Below are positions 1-5,040 of a stretch of 5,040 nt of DNA, piece after piece. The stretch comes from CAINVV01 sp037140615 (lineage in GTDB: Bacteria > Bacteroidota > Bacteroidia > Bacteroidales > Prolixibacteraceae). Below the pieces are notes generated by a model. It ran no database searches and was not told the origin of the DNA. It saw nothing but the letters and a program-made list of their open reading frames with translations. The stretch is taken from NCBI GenBank assembly GCA_037140615.1, contig JBAXED010000190.1, forward strand, positions 1 to 5,040, in the 5' to 3' direction. Within the stretch, counting starts at the first letter, position 1, and every line of letters starts with the position of its first letter. Both the position numbers and the translations under genes were made by a program.

Positions 1-207
1 TTTCTCCGTTTCAATTCTTCTCCGTTTCAATTCTTCAATCTAAGGAGTCCCACTCGCCTAGTCTCCCAGTCCCCTAGTCTCCCCAGTCCTTCCCCTGTTT
101 CTCCGTTTCAATTCTTCTCCGTTTCAACCTCTCAAAGTCGCACTCGCCCCCTCTCCCCCTCGTCCACTCGTCCACTCCTTCTTCAACTGTTCTCTGTTCT
201 CAATTCC
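1..207. repeat. Pyrimidine-rich short-period repeat tract 3' of the ATPase gene
   Basis: This non-coding stretch is strongly C/T-rich on the plus strand and made of decayed short repeats. A 16-bp unit (TTCTCCGTTTCAATTC) occurs in tandem at 2-17 and 18-33. The 30 bases at 1-30 recur exactly at 98-127. The 13-mer at 46-58 recurs at 136-148 with one mismatch, so a block of about 90-97 bp seems to have been duplicated. Inside it, CCTAGTCTCCCAGTCC at 57-72 is repeated with one extra C at 73-89. CGTCCACT is doubled at 161-176 and CTGTTCT at 187-200. No open reading frame, RNA gene or hairpin terminator is visible. The tract follows the ATPase stop codon immediately and may continue beyond the left edge of the window. 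Its function is unknown; slippage or unequal recombination could have produced it. Confidence 0.85.
65..95 (-). other. Predicted G-quadruplex motif (G-rich strand is minus)
   Basis: The plus strand carries four C-runs at 65-67, 71-74, 81-84 and 92-95, separated by 3, 6 and 7 bases. The minus strand, and RNA transcribed from it, therefore matches the usual G3+N1-7 quadruplex pattern. Two further runs of five G (minus) lie at 147-151 and 155-159. The motif is about 110 nt past the ATPase stop codon, so read-through RNA of that gene would carry the G-rich form. Whether it folds in the cell cannot be told from sequence. Confidence 0.5.
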
Positions 208-1398
208 CTAATACAAAAAACCAAACAACCACAGCGGCACAATGCAACCCTCCCCCGTCTCAATCATATCCGCCGCGGCGAAGCAATTCTCGCCTTCCGC
301 CTGTGTGTACTTGCCTCCAACAACGAATTCATATTGATTGTTCACCCTGAAATCATGCAATTTGGATGATTTCACACTATTCTGGTATCCAACCTGATTG
401 TAAAAGAAAGTGGTACGCAAGTTTCTGTTGTTGATGTTATCCGGGGCAACGATGTGCAGAAGATTGGTGTTTTGGAGATAGAGCACTTCCGGCTTCTGCA
501 GCTGACCGTTGCTTCCGTTTTCAAACAGGAGGTTGATCAGTTTCGCATTTTTTAAGTAGCGGAGGTAGTTCAAAACCGTGGTGCGCGAAGTCTCAATTTC
601 GGCACTTATCTTGCTGACATTGGGAGAAAACGGCATTTGCGCGCCGATCAGCTGCAACAATTTGCGCAGTTTCGGCAGGTATTTCAGCTCGATCTGGTTG
701 AGGTAGGTGACATCGATTTCCAATGCCAGGTTGACGTGCCTCAACAGGTTCTCGCTGTAAAATTCGGAGTTGTTGATGAAATAGGGATAATACCCACTTT
801 TAAGGTATTCGGGGAAATAGGCCAATGGCCTCACAGTTCGAATGATATCCGGAACAATCTCCTTGTGACTTACCAGGATATCGCTGAGCGAAAGTTTCCC
901 GAAGTTGCTGCCTGTCTTGTAATTTAAGAATTCACGGAAGGAGAGTCCTTCGAGGTGGTAGATTTTGACGATATCTTTGAGATCATCGTTGCCTTCGAAA
1001 ATGCGCAAAACCGGAGAGCTGCTGAAGATGAGTTGTAGTCCGGGGAGATCGTGGTAACACTGCCTTAACTCGTTCGACCAGTCAGGGTATTTGTGGAGCT
1101 GATCCAGAACGAGTACCTTGCCGCCGCGTTTGTAAAATTCGTCGGCGAAGGAGAAGATCCGTCGTTTGGCAAAGTAGAAGTCATTCAGGTTTACATAGAG
1201 GCAGTCGCGCGAATCGCCGTATTGCTCCCTGATAAAGTTGAGTAGAAATGTTGTTTTTCCAACGCCCCTAAAACCTTTGATGCCGATGATTCGTGCGCTC
1301 CAGTCGATCTCATGGTAGAGTTCCCTGACGATTTTACCCTCGCCGGCATTGACCAAAAGTTTGTGTGCATCGAAAAAAATTTCCACTTCAAATTGCAA
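208..1398 (-). CDS. AAA-family ATPase with DUF4143-type C-terminal part
   Basis: The product is a cytoplasmic P-loop ATPase of the AAA_14/DUF4143 type, 396 residues if the TTG at 1396-1398 is the start. Residues 1-35 are the usual lead-in helix. Walker A is GFRGVGKTT (42-50). Walker B is VLVLDQLHKYPDW (95-107), with Gln100 where most AAA proteins have Glu. A sensor-like strand LIFSSSP follows at 123-129. Residues 190-255 begin the C-terminal region, 258-291 look like a winged helix (SKISAEIETSRTTVLNYLRYL), and the end is the family-typical PLWLFGFLY, so the gene is complete. No ATG lies in frame between the upstream stop (1441-1443) and the TTG. A GTG at 1384-1386, giving VEIFFDAHKLL, is an equally good start and fits the usual N-terminus better. 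The biological role of this large, often multicopy family is not established; a nucleic-acid-related role is inferred from the winged helix. It is downstream of rho but cut off from it by a terminator. Confidence 0.92.
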   Translation of the reverse strand: MQFEVEIFFDAHKLLVNAGEGKIVRELYHEIDWSARIIGIKGFRGVGKTTFLLNFIREQYGDSRDCLYVNLNDFYFAKRRIFSFADEFYKRGGKVLVLDQLHKYPDWSNELRQCYHDLPGLQLIFSSSPVLRIFEGNDDLKDIVKIYHLEGLSFREFLNYKTGSNFGKLSLSDILVSHKEIVPDIIRTVRPLAYFPEYLKSGYYPYFINNSEFYSENLLRHVNLALEIDVTYLNQIELKYLPKLRKLLQLIGAQMPFSPNVSKISAEIETSRTTVLNYLRYLKNAKLINLLFENGSNGQLQKPEVLYLQNTNLLHIVAPDNINNRNLRTTFFYNQVGYQNSVKSSKLHDFRVNNQYEFVVGGKYTQAEGENCFAAADMIETGEGCIVPLWLFGFLY

Positions 1399-1405
1399 TA
1401 AGCAA

Positions 1406-1413
1406 CAAAAATA
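1406..1413 (-). promoter_or_regulatory. Possible -7 element for the ATPase gene
   Basis: Read on the minus strand this is TATTTTTG, an exact match to the Bacteroidota -7 consensus TAnnTTTG. It is the only exact match I found in the 1399-1620 interval. No TTTG-like -33 element lies 19-21 bp upstream, so it may be chance in AT-rich DNA. If real, transcription would begin around 1401. That leaves almost no leader before the TTG at 1398 but about 15 nt before the GTG at 1386, which favours the GTG start. Confidence 0.22.
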
Positions 1414-1492
1414 AGCAGAATATGCGAGAAAATGTAATGTCTATATGACAGAAACTGCATATGAGTGTTATTTATACCTTTTAAAAATAAGA

Positions 1493-1532
1493 AGTGCCTA
1501 GAGTGACTAAAGTGAACTAAAGTGACTAAAGT
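1493..1532 (+). repeat. Tandem 9-10 bp repeat array, left arm of inverted repeat
   Basis: Four units run head to tail: AGTGCCTAG (1493-1501), AGTGACTAA (1502-1510), AGTGAACTAA (1511-1520) and AGTGACTAA (1521-1529), followed by a partial AGT. Positions 1502-1532 are the reverse complement of 1667-1697 with one mismatch in 31 (A1516 against C1683). The array lies about 95-135 bp upstream of the ATPase start. The bases between this array and the terminator (1533-1615) hold no gene and no clear signal. Confidence 0.85.
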
Positions 1533-1615
1533 ACTTGCGGTGAGATCTTGATTTGAGTATTTATAGGACTTTGCCAAAAGAGTAAATGAAACAACTTTTT
1601 CACTTCATTACTATC

Positions 1616-1660
1616 AAAAAAAGTGCCTAAAGTCCGGAGTTCCCTCCCTCTCTAGGCACT
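1616..1660 (-). terminator. Intrinsic terminator downstream of rho
   Basis: On the minus strand, positions 1660-1650 (AGUGCCUAGAG) pair with 1632-1622 (CUUUAGGCACU) to give an 11-bp stem with one G-U pair. Inside the loop a second small stem, GGAG-GGAA-CUCC, can stack. Seven U residues follow directly (1622-1616). The hairpin begins 40 nt after the rho stop codon and has the classic stem plus U-tract form on this strand only. It should end the rho transcript and insulate the ATPase gene. Both stem arms are copies of the local 9-bp repeat unit in opposite orientations. Confidence 0.82.
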
Positions 1661-1697
1661 CTAGTCACTTTAGTCACTTTAGCTCACTTTAGTCACT
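1652..1697 (-). repeat. Tandem 9-10 bp repeat array, right arm of inverted repeat
   Basis: Five units run on the plus strand as CTAGGCACT (1652-1660), CTAGTCACT (1661-1669), TTAGTCACT (1670-1678), TTAGCTCACT (1679-1688) and TTAGTCACT (1689-1697). They are the reverse complement of the units at 1493-1532. Even the 10-bp variant sits in the matching position, so the two arrays look like copies of one sequence in opposite orientation. The array ends two bases before the rho stop codon and overlaps the first arm of the rho terminator. Confidence 0.85.
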
Positions 1698-1699
1698 TC

Positions 1700-3553
1700 T
1701 TAGTTGGAATTCATCGAAATGATAAACTCTTCGTTGGAGTTGGTTTTGGACAATCGGTCGCGTACAAACTCCATCGCCTCGACAGAGTTCATGCCATTGA
1801 GGAAGTTGCGCAGAACCCAGATCTTGTCGAGCATAGCTTTTTCGAGCAGCAGGTCTTCGCGACGGGTGCTGGAGGCCAGGATATCGACGGATGGGAACAC
1901 GCGGCGGTTCGACAGTTTCCGGTCGAGCTGCAATTCCATGTTGCCGGTTCCCTTGAATTCTTCGAAAATGACATCATCCATTTTGGAACCGGTATCGGTC
2001 AGGGCTGTGGCCAAAATTGTAAGCGAACCGCCCTCTTCGATGTTACGGGCCGCGCCGAAGAAGCGCTTGGGTTTGTGCAGTGCGTTGGCATCCACACCAC
2101 CTGAAAGTACTTTGCCTGAAGCAGGTGCAACGGTATTGTAAGCGCGGGCCAGACGGGTAATGGAGTCGAGCAGGATCACCACATCGTGACCACATTCGAC
2201 CAGTCGTTTGGCTTTCTCGAGCACCATGTTAGCGATGCGCACGTGACGTTCTGCCGGCTCGTCGAAAGTAGAGGATATCACTTCGGCGTTGACGCTTCTG
2301 GCCATATCGGTTACCTCTTCCGGACGCTCGTCGATCAGCAGGATGATCATGTAAACCTCGGGATGGTTGGCAGCGATTGCATTGGCAATGTCTTTAAGGA
2401 GCATCGTCTTACCGGTCTTTGGCTGAGCCACGATCAGTCCGCGCTGGCCTTTCCCGATAGGTGCGAACATGTCGACCACCCTGGAGGAGATGCTGCTGAA
2501 CTTCCCGGCAAGGTTGAATTTTTCGTCTGGAAAGAGCGGTGTAAGGTGTTCGAATGGTACCCTGTCGCGGATGTATTCCGGACTGCGTCCATTGATCTCA
2601 ACAACTTTCACCAGAGGGAAATATTTTTCTCCCTCTTTCGGCGGACGGATAATGCCGTGAACAGTATCGCCGGTCTTCAAACCAAAAAGTTTGATTTGCG
2701 ACTGGGACACATATATATCATCGGGTGATGTCAGATAGTTGTAATCGGATGAGCGCAGGAAACCATATCCCTCCTGCATGATCTCCAGCACACCGGTCTG
2801 GTTGATTACCCCTTCAAAATCATATGATTTTTCAGTCTCTTTGGGTTCCTGCTGCTTTTGTTGTCCAGGCTGCAACCCATTGCCATTCTTAGGCTGGAAA
2901 GATTGGCTGGAAGAAAATTCTTTCTTCTGAAGATTTTTAATGATCGGCGGTCTTTTTTCTTCCGGCTTTGCCTCGATGGTGTCGCCTTCGACTTTTGCGA
3001 CAGCAGCCTCTTCGACCGGCTCTTCGCCTTCTGCAGGAGCTACGGCTGTAGAACTGACCGACAGGATCGCCGCCTCACTGCGAAGGACACGTGGCCTGCG
3101 TTCTTTCTGAACAGCATGCTCTTTGCGAACCTTTTCTGCTTTTGGCTCAAAGGGCTTTTCGAAAGGAGCTTCTTCCTGCATAACTTCATTGGATGGTTCG
3201 GTAAACAGATCCGTATCTGCCACAGGCGCAGTACGATCGGGCTCAGTCGATGGAGTGGCTGAGGTTTCAATGTTGAGCACATCGCCTGTTTTCTTGACGA
3301 TGCGGATAATTTTTTTCTCTGATGGTGGTTTGACTTCAACCTTCACCTTAGGAATTTTGTGGGAAGCTTTTTCAGCAGGTGCTGACTTCTTTTCAGGCTC
3401 TTTGATGAGAGAATCTCTGATAGCCTGAGTATCAAGGATTACGTAAATAAGTTCTTGCTTTTTGAATGACTCGATGCGCTTGATATTTAATTCCTTACCA
3501 ATTTCGCGCAATTCCGGCAAGAGTTTCTTGCTCAGTTCCAGGATGTCGTACAT
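1700..3553 (-). CDS. rho: Transcription termination factor Rho
   Basis: Rho is a hexameric RNA-dependent ATPase that loads on C-rich nascent RNA and releases RNA polymerase. Residues 1-50 form the Rho_N helical domain (LPELREIGKELNIKRIESF). Residues 245-320 are the cold-shock-like RNA-binding domain, with GYGFLR (262-267) and DDIYVS (278-283). The ATPase core has Walker A QPKTGKT (377-383), IDERPEEV (407-414) with probable catalytic Glu409, Walker B VVILLDS (458-464), the Q-loop region SGGVDANALHKPKRFFG (484-500), the R-loop region TGSKMDD (521-527) and the arginine-finger segment SSTRRED (561-567). All key residues are present. At 617 residues it is about 200 longer than E. coli Rho. The excess is a low-complexity insertion at about 52-240, rich in Glu, Lys, Pro and, toward its end, Gln/Asn/Ser. 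The ATG at 3551-3553 is the only in-frame ATG after the upstream stop at 3614-3616. A promoter lies about 140 bp upstream and a terminator 40 bp downstream, so it is probably monocistronic. Confidence 0.98.
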   Translation of the reverse strand: MYDILELSKKLLPELREIGKELNIKRIESFKKQELIYVILDTQAIRDSLIKEPEKKSAPAEKASHKIPKVKVEVKPPSEKKIIRIVKKTGDVLNIETSATPSTEPDRTAPVADTDLFTEPSNEVMQEEAPFEKPFEPKAEKVRKEHAVQKERRPRVLRSEAAILSVSSTAVAPAEGEEPVEEAAVAKVEGDTIEAKPEEKRPPIIKNLQKKEFSSSQSFQPKNGNGLQPGQQKQQEPKETEKSYDFEGVINQTGVLEIMQEGYGFLRSSDYNYLTSPDDIYVSQSQIKLFGLKTGDTVHGIIRPPKEGEKYFPLVKVVEINGRSPEYIRDRVPFEHLTPLFPDEKFNLAGKFSSISSRVVDMFAPIGKGQRGLIVAQPKTGKTMLLKDIANAIAANHPEVYMIILLIDERPEEVTDMARSVNAEVISSTFDEPAERHVRIANMVLEKAKRLVECGHDVVILLDSITRLARAYNTVAPASGKVLSGGVDANALHKPKRFFGAARNIEEGGSLTILATALTDTGSKMDDVIFEEFKGTGNMELQLDRKLSNRRVFPSVDILASSTRREDLLLEKAMLDKIWVLRNFLNGMNSVEAMEFVRDRLSKTNSNEEFIISMNSN

Positions 3554-3582
3554 GATTTTTGCTGATTTGTAATCGAAACAGA

Positions 3583-3599
3583 TGTTGCAAGGAGCAACA
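3583..3599 (-). promoter_or_regulatory. Small hairpin in the rho leader
   Basis: On the minus strand UGUUGC-UCCUU-GCAACA forms a perfect 6-bp stem with a 5-nt loop, ending 29 nt before the rho ATG. It would lie within the roughly 140-nt leader predicted from the upstream promoter. Rho is autoregulated through its leader in E. coli, so a regulatory role is possible, but a 6-bp stem can easily arise by chance and no U-tract follows it. Confidence 0.3.
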
Positions 3600-3696
3600 C
3601 AATGTTCAAGATTTTAATACTATAATAAATAACTTAGGAAGAGATAACAGGGATATTTTGAAGATACTGTGTCAGATCGCTAATCTAAATCCGCCT

Positions 3697-3727
3697 CAAA
3701 TGTAGTAATTTGATTTTAATTCACAAA
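3697..3727 (-). promoter_or_regulatory. rho: Probable rho promoter (Bacteroidota type)
   Basis: Read on the minus strand, TTTG (3727-3724) is followed by 19 bp and then TACATTTG (3704-3697). Both elements match the Bacteroidota housekeeping consensus (-33 TTTG, -7 TAnnTTTG) and the spacing is right. Transcription should start near 3692, giving a rho leader of about 140 nt. No other candidate with both elements was found upstream of rho. Confidence 0.62.
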
Positions 3728-4183
3728 AAATCTTCTTGTTAAAAATTAAATTTCAGTCAGTTGCGAGGATAAAATGAAAAAAAATGCTTTTCAGATTAAA
3801 ATTGACTTGGGATATTTTAAAGAAAATTGACATCAATCGATAAAAAGAAGCGCAAAAAAGAAGTTTTACCCGCCCATTTTGGTTGAAAATCATAAAAATC
3901 AAAAAAAAATCAAAAAAATTTTACGAAACATAAACTGCGGCCTATCGGATCGCATTCTTGGCGATAAAAAAATTCAGGTTAACTAAATGTATTTTCAAAT
4001 GTAGATAATTGCATACATAATCATGGATATTATTGATAATCAGGCAAAATATTACATATATTCATTTCTGATAGTCCTTTTTTTGGCTTAATATTGAGGT
4101 AATCTTGATTTTATTTTTAGCAGTATTCAGTCTGCAAACAAGGCTTCAAAATTCATTGCCGGAGCGTTCAAAACTTAAAAATT

Positions 4184-5040
4184 ATGAGACAGCTCAGAAT
4201 TATCAAACAAATTACCAACCGTGAGGCACCATCGCTGGACAAGTATCTCCTCGAAATCGGGAGAATCAGGTTGCTTACCAGTGACGAAGAAATATTTTTA
4301 TCTCAGCAGATCAGGGCTGGTAACCAGGCAGCGCTCGACAGTCTGGTGAAATCGAACCTTCGATTCGTGATTTCTGTGGCCAAGCAATACCAGAATCAGG
4401 GAATGCTTCTTTCGGATTTAATCAATGAGGGGAACCTCGGACTGATCAAGGCCGCACATCGCTTTGACGAGACCAAAGGATTTAAATTCATCTCCTATGC
4501 CGTTTGGTGGATTCGGCAATCCATCCTCCAGGCCTTGGTTGAGAATGCGAGAATGGTCAAATTACCTCAGAATAAAGTGGATACGATCAATAAAGTTAAC
4601 AAGACCTATGCGCAATTGGAGCAGGAGTTTCAGCGCGAACCCACCGTGGAAGAGATTGCCACCTATCTGCAGATGAATGTCATGATGGTCGATCAGTCCA
4701 TGCAGTCATCGGGTGTGCACCTCTCCCTGGATGCTCCGATGTTCGACGACGATGAAAATGAAAACAGTCAATATGATTTATATGCAAATGATTTCTCACC
4801 TAGTCCCGACAATGATTTGTTAGAAACCTCCCTTAAAATTGAGATTAAACGACTGTTGAGTAAATTGGATGGCCGTGAAGCAGCCATTCTCTCTTCCTAC
4901 TATGGATTAAATGGTAAACAGGCCCTGCCCCTTGATGACATGAGTGTACGATTTGGAATAACCCGCGAACGGATCAGACAGATCAAAGACTCTACCATCA
5001 AAAAATTAAAAAGCTTCCCATCTCAAACAATTTTAAAACC
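4184..5040 (+). CDS. RNA polymerase sigma-70 factor, RpoD/SigA type (3' end cut by window)
   Basis: This is a group 1/2 sigma factor, the promoter-recognition subunit of RNA polymerase. The 286 residues visible begin MRQLRIIKQITNRE, as in Bacteroidota RpoD proteins, which lack region 1.1. Region 1.2 spans about 16-46. Region 2 (58-118) has NLRFVISVAKQYQNQG, DLINEGNLGLIKAAHRFD and KGFKFISYAVWWIRQSILQAL, which melt and read the -10 element and bind the core enzyme. Region 3 spans about 130-185. An acidic linker (FDDDENEN, 187-194) precedes region 4 (about 218-276), with the DNA-binding helix ITRERIRQIKDSTIKKLK (259-276). The family is normally about 287-290 residues, so only a few codons and the stop lie beyond the edge. 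Region 4.1 (LDGREAAILSSYYGLNG) and the segment VENARMVKLPQNKV (119-132) depart from the primary sigma I remember (AEQSRIVRLPLNQV). It may therefore be a second RpoD paralogue and I give no symbol. The start is ATG after an A-rich stretch with no Shine-Dalgarno, usual for the phylum. Confidence 0.95.
   Translation, partial: MRQLRIIKQITNREAPSLDKYLLEIGRIRLLTSDEEIFLSQQIRAGNQAALDSLVKSNLRFVISVAKQYQNQGMLLSDLINEGNLGLIKAAHRFDETKGFKFISYAVWWIRQSILQALVENARMVKLPQNKVDTINKVNKTYAQLEQEFQREPTVEEIATYLQMNVMMVDQSMQSSGVHLSLDAPMFDDDENENSQYDLYANDFSPSPDNDLLETSLKIEIKRLLSKLDGREAAILSSYYGLNGKQALPLDDMSVRFGITRERIRQIKDSTIKKLKSFPSQTILK

Larger units (their letters stand above)
3554..4183. other. AT-rich divergent intergenic region, no gene seen
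   Basis: These 630 bases separate the divergent rho and sigma-factor starts. I see no convincing coding frame, tRNA or small RNA. The rho side holds a consensus promoter (3697-3727) and a leader hairpin (3583-3599). The middle is very A-rich, with A-tracts about 8-10 bp apart at 3886-3918, and a 9-bp direct repeat AAAATTGAC at 3798-3806 and 3823-3831. The less AT-rich stretch 3930-3965 shows no hairpin or motif I recognise. On the sigma side the best -7 match is TAATCTTG at 4100-4107 (one mismatch), with no properly spaced -33 element, so the sigma promoter is not assigned. Confidence 0.7.

Noticed and set aside
1..205. CRISPR array at the left edge
   Set aside because: The repeats are of unequal length, partly tandem with no spacers, and lack constant repeat-spacer periodicity; no cas gene is seen.
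637..927. 96-residue plus-strand frame antisense to the ATPase gene
   Set aside because: The opposite strand encodes a clear ATPase here; the antisense peptide has no family features or start context.
1191..1577. 128-residue minus-strand open frame overlapping the 5' end of the ATPase gene
   Set aside because: It overlaps the ATPase coding region in another frame, runs through the 9-bp repeat array and has no recognisable domain.
1493..1697. Inverted repeats as ends of an insertion sequence
   Set aside because: The arms are only about 134 bp apart, enclose no transposase and consist of tandem 9-bp units, with no target-site duplication seen.
2186..2728. 180-residue plus-strand frame antisense to rho, with other antisense frames at 1704-2141 and 2858-3428
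   Set aside because: They lie entirely opposite conserved Rho sequence. Long antisense frames are expected from codon bias, and the translations show no domain.
3774..3830. Possible 18-residue peptide (MKKNAFQIKIDLGYFKEN) preceded by GAGG
   Set aside because: It is too short to distinguish from chance in AT-rich DNA, and Shine-Dalgarno sites carry little weight in Bacteroidota.
4089..4107. Candidate -7 elements TAATATTG (4089-4096) and TAATCTTG (4100-4107) for the sigma gene
   Set aside because: Each has one mismatch and neither has a TTTG element at the proper spacing, so no promoter was assigned.
4464..4676. 70-residue plus-strand frame inside the sigma gene
   Set aside because: It is an out-of-frame shadow of the sigma-70 coding sequence.

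Overview
The window looks like chromosomal DNA from a member of the Bacteroidota, probably Bacteroidales or a close relative. Four things point there. The Rho factor has a long charged insertion. The RpoD/SigA-type sigma factor is short and lacks region 1.1. The AAA/DUF4143 ATPase belongs to a type common in that phylum and ends in PLWLFGFLY. A promoter upstream of rho fits the Bacteroidota consensus (-33 TTTG, 19 bp, -7 TAnnTTTG). The order-level placement is inference.

Layout. Positions 1-207 are non-coding: a pyrimidine-rich, short-period repeat tract lying 3' of the first gene. Positions 208-1398 (minus) encode a complete AAA-family ATPase with a DUF4143-type C-terminal part. Positions 1399-1699 are a gene boundary built from 9-10 bp repeat units in two opposing arrays. 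These units form a 31-bp inverted repeat, and two further units form the stem of a strong intrinsic terminator for rho. Positions 1700-3553 (minus) encode a complete 617-residue transcription termination factor Rho. Positions 3554-4183 are an AT-rich divergent intergenic region with the probable rho promoter and a small rho-leader hairpin. From 4184 to the window edge (plus) there is a sigma-70 factor of the RpoD/SigA type, missing only its last few residues.

How the genes relate. A termination factor and an initiation factor are transcribed head to head from one 630-bp region. The ATPase follows rho on the same strand but is separated from it by the terminator, so it probably has its own promoter. 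The ATPase gene is bracketed on both sides by low-complexity arrays, which may mark it as a movable or recently inserted unit.

No tRNA, rRNA, CRISPR array, transposase or recognisable defence operon is present. I do not see a clearly new system. The points most worth following are the repeat-built terminator, the G-quadruplex-capable and rut-like tract 3' of the ATPase, the Gln in place of the usual Walker B Glu of the ATPase, and the long disordered insertion in Rho.
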